This document shows, piece after piece, positions 19,375 to 26,731 of a stretch of 64,000 nucleotides of DNA. The notes beneath the pieces are model-generated. The model ran no database searches. It saw nothing but the letters and a program-made list of their open reading frames with translations, and was not told where the DNA came from. The stretch covers positions 124,001 to 188,000 of the forward strand of contig NZ_QLMA01000004.1 of assembly GCF_003259435.1 (NCBI RefSeq). Reading direction: 5' to 3'. This DNA comes from Chitinophaga dinghuensis. GTDB taxonomy: Bacteria; Bacteroidota; Bacteroidia; Chitinophagales; Chitinophagaceae. Each line of letters starts with the position of its first letter. Within the stretch, counting starts at the first letter, position 1. Both the position numbers and the translations under genes were made by a program.

Positions 19375-19898
19375 TAACTTATACGCATATACGAATTGCA
19401 ACGCATTATGCTGTAATGGCTGAACTGATGCGTGGGCTGCATATCTCGGAGAAGGAGTTCTTCCCTGGTACCGCCAATTGGGATGATATAGCCGCTCATT
19501 ATATGCAGCATGTAATTGATATGCAGGACGAATGTGATGGCGCTTGTATCCTTGCCCAGAGCGGCGATACGGCGGTTGGATTCATATTCGGTTACCTCGA
19601 GTCTCCCGACGACAGTCGTATAGAAGATTATACTGGAGATACCCTTTATGTATCCGATGGTTATGTTATGCCGGCGTATCGCCGGCATGGCATTTACCGG
19701 GCCATGAATGAGTTGCTGGAAGCGCATTATGTCAATAAAGGCGTGCGCCGGATAGTGAGGTATACCCTTACAAACAACAATCGTATGCAGACATTCCTGG
19801 AATCGAAAGATTATACGGCAGTGCGATTGGTATATGAAAAATGGCTGTCGCCTGATGGCAAACAAATCGTTCCTGTATGGGAAAATAAAAAAGATTAG
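19371..19898 (+). CDS. GNAT-family N-acetyltransferase coupled to the NRPS
   Basis: A 175-residue acyl-CoA N-acyltransferase. The acetyl-CoA-binding motif is the RRHGIYR segment after the VMPAYR strand (about residues 102-112), with the C-terminal TLTNNNRMQTFLESKDY region typical of GNAT domains. Its ATG overlaps the NRPS stop codon (ATGA), implying translational coupling and joint function. Plausible roles are acetylating the polymer or its monomer, or self-protection; neither can be decided here. The last 134 bases of this gene were copied in the downstream tandem duplication. Confidence 0.85.
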   Translation: MITYTHIRIATHYAVMAELMRGLHISEKEFFPGTANWDDIAAHYMQHVIDMQDECDGACILAQSGDTAVGFIFGYLESPDDSRIEDYTGDTLYVSDGYVMPAYRRHGIYRAMNELLEAHYVNKGVRRIVRYTLTNNNRMQTFLESKDYTAVRLVYEKWLSPDGKQIVPVWENKKD

Positions 19899-19900
19899 TA

Positions 19901-19928
19901 TGCTACCAGGAGCCCCAATCTAATAGCA
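19901..19928. other. Hairpin between convergent genes, degenerate copy
   Basis: TGCTACCAG (19901-19909) faces CTAATAGCA (19920-19928), a stem broken by two mismatches. The second copy at 20993-21020 is perfect. It sits between the GNAT gene and the convergent unknown gene and is the likely remnant of a shared terminator; a T-tract (TTTTTTT) follows only some 10 bases later. Confidence 0.4.
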
Positions 19929-20684
19929 TTAATCTCTGTAATTTTTTTTACAAATAATACAAAGTTCGCCAAATACAAAACATAGCCCGCCATAGGTAAT
20001 CATGTTGTTGATATTGTCGATATATGGTTTATAATACATGATATTATGTTCCGCGATCAGGTAATTGCAGACGGCTACCTCAAAAATCATGTTACGATTA
20101 GTACCTAGAATAAATAATTCATCGGCGGATAGTACTGCTTTCTCATCTTCGTCCATTAACTTGTTTGTCAGGTCCCACATCACATCATTCTGGTCATACA
20201 ATTCATCCACTTCTTTATCTAAGTTATTATACTCTTCCTCTGAAATAGCGTCCAGTAAAGTTTTATAAATAAGTCGAATGCAATCGCCGGTGACAGCGTT
20301 TTCTCCACCATGGACTACTTCTTCTGTAGCGCACCACAGATAAATATCTCTTCTGCGTGCAAGATGAAAATTATGTCTTTCGAAGCCGATGTATTGCCTT
20401 GCTCCCCATGGATTGGTAAAGGGGAATCTGAAATTCCAGTTGGTAGGTACTGTCTTTACTATTTCTTTCCATGTATGGTAATCTGCTGTTGCCTCTAGGA
20501 TGCTGTCATATTCCAGAAAGGTAGCCGGTATATTAAAGTTACAGTCGGCATATACATTGGACATCGTTTCCTTAGCCAGTTGAAAATTGTAGGTAGCAGC
20601 ATCATAGGCTTTGGATTTAGCTTCATTAAAATATTGTAATAGTTTAGGATAGTTGATATCTGCTACAGTTAATTTGAGTTGCAT
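19929..20684 (-). CDS. Unknown protein, duplicated copy A
   Basis: A 251-residue protein I do not recognise. It has no signal peptide, membrane helix or known catalytic motif. It is rich in aromatic and acidic residues, with striking conserved stretches NPWGARQYIGFER and ARRRDIYLW in the middle, an acidic region (about 145-190) and a Cys-rich end (GELCIICKK). The paralogue at 21031-21774 differs at 15 of 247 aligned positions, with ten of these between about residues 145 and 190, and this copy has four extra C-terminal residues (NYRD). Both copies remain open, so both may be functional. It probably formed a short operon or neighbour pair with the glycosyltransferase before duplication. Confidence 0.75.
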   Translation of the reverse strand: MQLKLTVADINYPKLLQYFNEAKSKAYDAATYNFQLAKETMSNVYADCNFNIPATFLEYDSILEATADYHTWKEIVKTVPTNWNFRFPFTNPWGARQYIGFERHNFHLARRRDIYLWCATEEVVHGGENAVTGDCIRLIYKTLLDAISEEEYNNLDKEVDELYDQNDVMWDLTNKLMDEDEKAVLSADELFILGTNRNMIFEVAVCNYLIAEHNIMYYKPYIDNINNMITYGGLCFVFGELCIICKKNYRD

Positions 20685-20742
20685 AGTAGGGCTGGTAAAT
20701 TTTTTCTGAATTGTTTAATTGATGTAAATATATTGTTTTTTG

Positions 20743-20856
20743 TTAATTTATTTGTTCCAATGTATCGGTTAAACGATTGATATCTACGGTAATATTCACG
20801 TGAAAGGTATCGCCGGTATTAGCGAGGTAGTAGTATCGATGACGAAGAGCGGATGC
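20743..20856 (-). pseudogene. 3' fragment of the family 61 glycosyltransferase gene (duplication remnant)
   Basis: This corresponds to the last 38 codons of the intact gene at 21833-22813 and carries the same stop codon. It lacks one 9-base in-frame unit (ATCGGCGGT / ATCGCCGGT type) present in the intact gene. It is cut at the duplication junction and has no start. Confidence 0.85.
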
Positions 20857-20990
20857 CCCTTACAAACAACAATCGTATGCAGACATTCCTGGAATCGAAA
20901 GATTATACGGCAGTGCGATTGGTATATGAAAAATGGCTGTCGCCTGATGGCAAAAAAATCGTTCCGGTATGGGAAAATAAAAAAGGCTAG
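20857..20990 (+). pseudogene. 3' fragment of the GNAT gene (duplication remnant)
   Basis: This repeats the last 134 bases of the GNAT gene, nearly identical over its length, in the correct frame ending TAG at 20988-20990 (residues MQTFLESKDYTAVRLVYEKW and on are preserved). It has no promoter or start of its own and is fused at its 5' side to glycosyltransferase sequence in the opposite orientation. Confidence 0.88.
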
Positions 20991-20992
20991 TA

Positions 20993-21020
20993 TGCTACCA
21001 GTAACCCCAATCTGGTAGCA
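20993..21020. terminator. Perfect hairpin between convergent genes (copy 2)
   Basis: TGCTACCAG (20993-21001) pairs perfectly with CTGGTAGCA (21012-21020) around a 10-base loop, followed on the + strand by TTATTCGTTGTTATTTTTT. This is a plausible weak or bidirectional terminator. Confidence 0.5.
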
Positions 21021-21030
21021 TTATTCGTTG

Positions 21031-21774
21031 TTATTTTTTACAAATAATACAAAGTTCTCCAAATACAAAACATAGTCCGCCATAGGTAATCATGTTGTTG
21101 ATATTGTCGATATAGGGTTTATAATACATGATATTATGTTCCGCGATCAGGTAATTGCAGACGGCTACCTCAAAAATCATGTTACGATTAGTACCTAGAA
21201 TGAATAATTCATCGGCAGATACAGCTGCTTGCTCATCCTCGTCCATTAACTTGTCTGCCAAGTCCCACATCACATCATTCTGGTCATACAAATCCCTCAC
21301 TTCTTTATTAAAGTTATTATACTCTTCCTTTGAAATAGGGTCCAGTAAAGTTTTATAAATAAGTCGAATACAATCGCCGGTGACAGCGTTTTCTCCACCG
21401 TGGACTACTTCTTCTGTAGCGTTCCACAGATAAATATCTCTTCTGCGTGCAAGATGAAAATTATCTCTTTCGAAGCCGATGTATTGCCTTGCTCCCCATG
21501 GATTGGTAAAGGGGAATCTGAAATTCCAATTGGTAGGTACTGTCTTTACTATTTCTTTCCATGTATGGTAATCTGCTGTTGCCTCCAGGATGCTGTCATA
21601 TTCCAGAAAAGTAGCGGGTATCTCAAAGTTGCAGTCGGCATATACATTGGACATCGTTTCCTTAGCCAGTTGAAAATTGTAAGTAGCAGCATCGTAGGCT
21701 TTGGATTTAGCTTCATTAAGATACTGTAATAGTTTAGGATAGTTGATATCTGCTACAGTTAACTTGAGTTGCAT
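21031..21774 (-). CDS. Unknown protein, duplicated copy B
   Basis: A 247-residue paralogue of the gene at 19929-20684, about 94% identical. I recognise no domain. Differences concentrate in the acidic C-terminal third, for example DPISKEEYNNFNKEVRDLYDQ against DAISEEEYNNLDKEVDELYDQ, while the N-terminal part and the last 50 residues are almost unchanged. It lies 58 bases downstream of the family 61 glycosyltransferase on the same strand and is probably the position of the ancestral single gene. No signal peptide or membrane segment is visible, so it is probably cytoplasmic. Confidence 0.75.
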   Translation of the reverse strand: MQLKLTVADINYPKLLQYLNEAKSKAYDAATYNFQLAKETMSNVYADCNFEIPATFLEYDSILEATADYHTWKEIVKTVPTNWNFRFPFTNPWGARQYIGFERDNFHLARRRDIYLWNATEEVVHGGENAVTGDCIRLIYKTLLDPISKEEYNNFNKEVRDLYDQNDVMWDLADKLMDEDEQAAVSADELFILGTNRNMIFEVAVCNYLIAEHNIMYYKPYIDNINNMITYGGLCFVFGELCIICKK

Positions 21775-21832
21775 AGTAGGGCTGGTAAATTTTTTCTGAA
21801 TTGTTTAATCGATGTAAATATATTGTTTTTTG

Positions 21833-22813
21833 TTAATTTATTTGTTCCAATGTATCGGTTAAACGATCGATATCTACGGTAATATTCACGTGAAAGGTAT
21901 CGGCGGTATCGCCGGTATTAGCGAGGTAGTAGTATCGATGACGAAGAGCGGATGCGAGCGAGAAGAAACAATTGTTGTGTGTGTCGCCGGCATTGCGGAG
22001 TTCCAGTATTTGTGCGCCTGCTGGCATGAACAGCATATTTGTAAGTCCTGCGCCATGTAGTCCGATTAATACCTTGGATTGTTGCATTAAGGCAATTTGA
22101 TCGGAGAAATGGTAGTCTTCAAAGCAATGAATTTCATAACCATATTTTTGAAGAACGCTGATTACTGCTGTTTCATTGGTGATAGTTCGTCTGTTGGCTT
22201 TTTGGCGACTGACATATATTTTTCTTGTAGCTGGTGAATTATTATTCGTAATGAATTTCTCTTGTAGTCGTTGAATGATTGTTTCGTTATAATTTCCGGT
22301 GGCGGCGGTATGTGCGGGTATGATTAGTTCTTTTACCAGCAATCGTTTGCGGGGATTGTAATAGTATGCTTTGATATTTAAAACTTGCAGCGAAGCTTGA
22401 ATGTATGGTATTTGTTGATACCTGGCGGGAAGTAGTACCGGGGAGACATCCGTCTTTTCTTCCACTACTGTTAATCTGGTCAGTGCGTCTGTCAGCCAGT
22501 GAAAATATGCTGCGCTCCATTCATCTGTTATCCATATTCCCCGGTCAATTACCTTGGGCGGTTGGAGGAACCAGCTTAATTTTTTCCACTGGGAAAATGC
22601 AGAGAAAGGGAGGATATGGGAAAAGGAGTGGAGGAAGGTAAATTTAGCGGTATGGAAGATATGATCTTTCAGGATATTGATGTTGTGAAAGGTATATGCG
22701 TGTGGTGCATGGGCCTGATAGGTAAGCGCCTTTTCAAATAGCTGTATATCATTTTGCCGGAGGTTAATAGGTAAATTCCTGGTGATTAACGGAGGGGTAG
22801 TACGTTTTATCAT
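21833..22813 (-). CDS. Glycosyltransferase family 61 (DUF563)
   Basis: A 326-residue glycosyltransferase. The family pattern is clear: GIWITDEWSAAYFHWLTDALTRL near residues 90-115, KIYVSRQKANRRTITNE around 195, and the C-terminal LIGLHGAGLTNMLFMPAGAQILELR (about 245-270), the usual GT61 signature. Members transfer sugars such as xylose or GlcNAc onto glycoconjugates, and bacterial ones are often found in surface polysaccharide or protein glycosylation loci. No other polysaccharide genes are adjacent here. Its last 38 codons were copied in the tandem duplication. Confidence 0.88.
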   Translation of the reverse strand: MIKRTTPPLITRNLPINLRQNDIQLFEKALTYQAHAPHAYTFHNINILKDHIFHTAKFTFLHSFSHILPFSAFSQWKKLSWFLQPPKVIDRGIWITDEWSAAYFHWLTDALTRLTVVEEKTDVSPVLLPARYQQIPYIQASLQVLNIKAYYYNPRKRLLVKELIIPAHTAATGNYNETIIQRLQEKFITNNNSPATRKIYVSRQKANRRTITNETAVISVLQKYGYEIHCFEDYHFSDQIALMQQSKVLIGLHGAGLTNMLFMPAGAQILELRNAGDTHNNCFFSLASALRHRYYYLANTGDTADTFHVNITVDIDRLTDTLEQIN

Positions 22814-23331
22814 AGAAATGGAAATATTTGATAAATATACTTAGGAATTCAAAGTAATCGGCGTACTACTACCTGGAAAACAGGTTGCGGTTTTTACGGT
22901 TTTTCTTACTAGATAAGAAGGTATACTGTTGTCGGTTTGCATTTAGATAGATATAGTGATGCCGTTGTAATCTTGTGCAGTATTGTGTTTGGTGCGTTTT
23001 TTAACGGAGTGGGTTACCGCTTGTCCGGCAGAATTTTCTTTCGTGTAAAAAGTGGCCCAGGTATTTGTTGGAAATAAAAAATAAAGTAATTTTAGTATTC
23101 AGATTCTTACGACTATACCGACAGCAAGTTAATCCCCTGACAATTGACGGTATTTAAAATGTGCGAGCGATAGATTAATACTGAAACGAAACCCGGCTGA
23201 GGAGAGATCACAGCATTTATGCAAACAGCACTTGTCCTCCAGTACGCGTAGCTAACCTCAAAGGCCTTCCTATAGTGCTTTTGAAAATTCACAGACAAAA
23301 TTATTGTAGTTCACCTTAATTCGGATTTGCA
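22814..23331. other. 518-base intergenic region before the giant-protein operon
   Basis: It separates the divergent glycosyltransferase from the six-gene operon. Short ORFs inside have no protein-like character. It contains one good promoter candidate (23064-23094), leaving an untranslated leader of roughly 230 bases before the operon. I see no RNA gene or strong hairpin in that leader. Confidence 0.5.
23064..23094 (+). promoter_or_regulatory. Candidate promoter of the giant-protein operon
   Basis: TTTG at 23064-23067, a 19-base spacer, then TAATTTTA at 23087-23094, matching 7 of 8 bases of the TAnnTTTG -7 element of the Bacteroidota primary sigma factor. Confidence 0.5.
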
Positions 23332-26300
23332 ATGGGCAACAATACCGGAACGGTGGAGGCATTTGTTGTGCGTATAGCGCAAATACTTCACCCTTTGGTA
23401 TATGAATGTCGGCCTGATCGTGCGGGAAAATTCCTGCAGGAGATCGGCATTTATATACCTGTCACTCAACTCAACGCCATATTAGATACGATCGGTCCTA
23501 TAGGTAGCAAGGCGGATCTGTTAATAGAGGCTGCCTGTGCCATCATAGACGATGTCAGGGATGGTCAGTATACAGATGTGCTGGATGATGGCAAGAAGGC
23601 CGTATCCCTGGTGGAAGAGCTGATTAAAGCAGTTAATAAGCTGAAGGATACTATAAAGGTGTTGAATGTTATTACACCTGCAGAGGCGGACCAATTATTG
23701 CAACGCATTTTTAACCGGTTGATGGTTCGTTATATGGAGCGGATACCGGGTATGGTGGAGATGATGAAGTTGTTGGATGTTATCCGCATATTTCCTCAGA
23801 ATCAGGATGGATCTAATCCGAACCTCCCTCCATATAGTTTGTATGAAATAAACTTTGGCGTTATTGGGGATTGGATAGGAGATAGTAAAGGACAGTTCAG
23901 GAAATTATATAAATGGGGAGATGCGGATTTTGATGCAAAGCGCCTCTTCGCCAGACTGGAAGAATTGTTGCTGGCCTTTGATATGCCGGCCTTCTACGAC
24001 GACGCGCTGCCGGAAGCTGTTTTAGGTTTGTCTGTTGCCTCTGCTACAGTTGATAAGCGGAATGGAACGCCTGGTATTAAAGTAGATCTCTCCTGGCCAG
24101 CGCCGTCTTTCGTGCATGAATGGGGCAGTTCCGCATGGAAGAATCGTTTTGAGCTAGGCATGGCCATGCCAATGTCGGCGGCAGTGAGCATCGTTCCTGG
24201 CGGTAAGATTGAAATCATGCCACCGGTGGCTAGTCCTGCAATAAATGGCAGTATAAAATATACGCTTACCGGTAAAAAGGCGGCGCCGTTTGTACTATTT
24301 GCGGTACCTGGTGGCTCACGGCTACAGCTAGACGAAATAGAAGTGGTATTGGGCGCTGCGCTGAACTGGAAACCAGAGACAGGCAAGGCGGACGGTCAAT
24401 TTGCCTTTGAGGCCTCTTTGAAAGGCTGTAAAATTATCATCCATGCGGCCAATGCGGATTCCTTTTTACAATCGCTGCTACCGGCCCTTCACGCGGAAAT
24501 TGATTTTGACTTAAAGATAGGCTGGTCGGCCCAAACGGGATTCTACATAGCAGGTAGTAGTGCGCTTGAAATAAACCTTCCCGTTAAAAAAACAATAGGA
24601 CCAGTAGCCATAGAAGGACTGAGTGTTTCGCTCAAACCAAATGATAAAACCCTGCCGCTCCTGGTAGGCGCAAATATTACGGGTCAGTTAGGACCAATTA
24701 CCATTTCCATACAAGATATAGGCGCATCTGCCACCTTAGACTTTAAAAAAGCAGGGAGCCTTGGTTTTGCTCAAATAGACGTCGGGTTCAAACCTCCTAA
24801 GGGCGTGGGTTTACAAATAGATGCCGGTATGATAAAAGGCGGCGGATTCCTGCAGTTGGATGTGGAGAAAGGGGAATACGTGGGTGCAATGGATTTGTCT
24901 GTCAACAACACGATACAGGTAGCTGCTATTGGTATTATCAATACGAAGCTTCCAGGAGGGGAAAAGGGCTTCTCGCTGCTTATCATTATCTCTGCTGCAT
25001 TTCAGCCAGGGATAGCGTTGGGAATGGGCTTCTTTTTAGGCGGATTGGGAGGTATGCTGGGAATTCATCGTACTATTCATGTGCCGGCATTACTGGAAGG
25101 AGCAGCCAATAATTCTATCTCCAATATTCTCTTCCCTACCAATATTGTAAAGAATATAAACACGCTTTTACCACAGGTAAAAACATTGTTCCCGGTGCAG
25201 AAAGATCAGTTCTTTGTAGGACTGATGGCAAGGATCACCTGGGGCGTACCCACCTTGTTACGGATAGATTTCGGGATTGCCGTTGAATTTCCTAGTCCTG
25301 TACGCATGGTGATATTGGGTGTGCTGAAAGTAGCGTTGCCGAGTGAAGATAAAGCGTTATTGAAATTACAGGTGAATTTCGCGGGGGCTATTGATTTCGA
25401 CAGAAAATACCTGGCTTTCGATGCAGCTTTGGTAAATAGTAAACTATTGTCTTTTGCATTGGAAGGACAGATGGCGCTGCGATTGAGTTGGGGAAATAAT
25501 AAGGCGTTCCTGTTATCAGCCGGAGGTTTTCATCCGGCTTTCAAACCGCCTGCTGAGCTGAAGGTGCCTTCACTGAAACGTATTACGCTCACTGTTTATC
25601 AGAAAAATCCTTACCTGGTACTCAGCTCCTATTTTGCAATTACTTCCAATACCGTTCAGCTAGGCGCTAAAATTGATTTCAAGTATAATATTTCGAAGTT
25701 CAGCATCGTCGGGTTCATGTCCTTCGATGTGTTGTTCCAGTTTTCTCCATTCTATTTTGAGTCCCGTATTGCGGCAGGGCTGGCGGTTAAATGTGGAAAG
25801 TCAACCATCATGTCGCTCAGCCTGGATTTCTTGTTGTCGGGGCCTGCGCCATGGAATGCACGCGGAACGGCGAAGTTCTCCATCCTGTTCATTTCCGTAA
25901 AGGTAAAATTCAATGTGACCTGGGAGGAAGCGAAAAAAGTAATGCCACCAAGTATAGCGGTAATGCCGGCATTAGTGGCAGCTTTGGAACTGCCATCCAA
26001 CTGGACAGCGGAAGCACCTGCAGCACGCCCGTCTTTGGTAACCATTGGGAAACTCAATACGGCGCCAGGAGAAATTATTCTCCAGCCTTATGGTACGCTG
26101 AAAATATCTCAGACTGTACTGCCATTGAATGTAGTCATATCCCAGTTTGGAAATGGTATTCCATCGGATGTAAAACAGGTAAAGATCACAGACCTCTCCA
26201 TCGGAAATAAATCTATTTCAATGGATACCGTTAATGACCTCTTTGCGCCAGCTAATTTCAGGAAGATGTCGGATGCTGATAAGCTGAAAGCGGCTTCTTT

Positions 26301-26724
26301 CTCTATGGAAACATCGGGCGTAAAATTCACGGATACCAGCAGTGGGCTGAATGCAAATTATGCCTGTAACCACGATTCCAATTTGAATATTACTGTTTCT
26401 GATAACGATGCCCCCGCGTCTCCACAATCCTATGCTATTTCACAGAATACCCATCGGAGTATGACAAAGGGTGGGGCTATAGGAAAATCGCCGTTATCGG
26501 CCCTCTATAGTCAGCAGCAATTGGAGAACAGTGTCGCTACTGTTAAAGAGGAAACATTTGTGCTAATGAACAACAATAGCCGGGCTGCCTATACATCCGC
26601 TGCATTCCAGGGTGGTAGCAGGATACAGGCGGAAGATGCGCTCGCCACTTTACTGACGGCAAATCCTGGATTAAAAGGTCTGGTGAGCGTAGTGCCTGCC
26701 TATACTTTAACACAGTTAAACTAA
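23332..26724 (+). CDS. DUF6603-type large beta-rich protein, first gene of the giant-protein operon
   Basis: 1130 residues, no signal peptide. An alpha-helical N-terminal part (about 1-190) precedes a long region of alternating short hydrophobic strands. This region carries the segments I associate with DUF6603: GLQIDAGMIKGGGFLQLD (about 490), the GMGFFLGGLGGMLGIHRT stretch (about 563), FPSPVRMVILGVLKVALPS (about 650) and the ALRLSWGNNKAFLLSAGGFHP stretch (about 715). The C-terminal 250 residues are a separate module (LQPYGTLKISQTVLPLNVVI, FAPANFRKMSDADKLKAASF). The strand-rich repeats suggest a fibrous or groove-like fold, but no function is established. It opens an 18.5 kb operon, with the next gene 7 bases downstream. 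Domain name recalled from memory; unverified. Confidence 0.75.
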   Translation: MGNNTGTVEAFVVRIAQILHPLVYECRPDRAGKFLQEIGIYIPVTQLNAILDTIGPIGSKADLLIEAACAIIDDVRDGQYTDVLDDGKKAVSLVEELIKAVNKLKDTIKVLNVITPAEADQLLQRIFNRLMVRYMERIPGMVEMMKLLDVIRIFPQNQDGSNPNLPPYSLYEINFGVIGDWIGDSKGQFRKLYKWGDADFDAKRLFARLEELLLAFDMPAFYDDALPEAVLGLSVASATVDKRNGTPGIKVDLSWPAPSFVHEWGSSAWKNRFELGMAMPMSAAVSIVPGGKIEIMPPVASPAINGSIKYTLTGKKAAPFVLFAVPGGSRLQLDEIEVVLGAALNWKPETGKADGQFAFEASLKGCKIIIHAANADSFLQSLLPALHAEIDFDLKIGWSAQTGFYIAGSSALEINLPVKKTIGPVAIEGLSVSLKPNDKTLPLLVGANITGQLGPITISIQDIGASATLDFKKAGSLGFAQIDVGFKPPKGVGLQIDAGMIKGGGFLQLDVEKGEYVGAMDLSVNNTIQVAAIGIINTKLPGGEKGFSLLIIISAAFQPGIALGMGFFLGGLGGMLGIHRTIHVPALLEGAANNSISNILFPTNIVKNINTLLPQVKTLFPVQKDQFFVGLMARITWGVPTLLRIDFGIAVEFPSPVRMVILGVLKVALPSEDKALLKLQVNFAGAIDFDRKYLAFDAALVNSKLLSFALEGQMALRLSWGNNKAFLLSAGGFHPAFKPPAELKVPSLKRITLTVYQKNPYLVLSSYFAITSNTVQLGAKIDFKYNISKFSIVGFMSFDVLFQFSPFYFESRIAAGLAVKCGKSTIMSLSLDFLLSGPAPWNARGTAKFSILFISVKVKFNVTWEEAKKVMPPSIAVMPALVAALELPSNWTAEAPAARPSLVTIGKLNTAPGEIILQPYGTLKISQTVLPLNVVISQFGNGIPSDVKQVKITDLSIGNKSISMDTVNDLFAPANFRKMSDADKLKAASFSMETSGVKFTDTSSGLNANYACNHDSNLNITVSDNDAPASPQSYAISQNTHRSMTKGGAIGKSPLSALYSQQQLENSVATVKEETFVLMNNNSRAAYTSAAFQGGSRIQAEDALATLLTANPGLKGLVSVVPAYTLTQLN

Positions 26725-26731
26725 CAACAAC

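Larger units (their letters stand above)
19765..20856. repeat. Tandem segmental duplication, unit 1
   Basis: This 1092-base unit runs from inside the 3' end of the GNAT gene, through the unknown 251-codon gene, into the 3' end of a family 61 glycosyltransferase gene. It recurs at 20857-21955 with about 95% identity by eye. The junction at 20856/20857 joins glycosyltransferase sequence (GGATGC) to GNAT sequence (CCCTTACAAAC) with no microhomology that I can see. Confidence 0.93.
20857..21955. repeat. Tandem segmental duplication, unit 2
   Basis: The second 1099-base unit, matching 19765-20856. It includes the GNAT 3' fragment, unknown gene copy B and the 3' end of the intact glycosyltransferase. 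The two units differ by scattered substitutions and a few small indels, including one 9-base in-frame difference in the glycosyltransferase tail. Confidence 0.93.
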
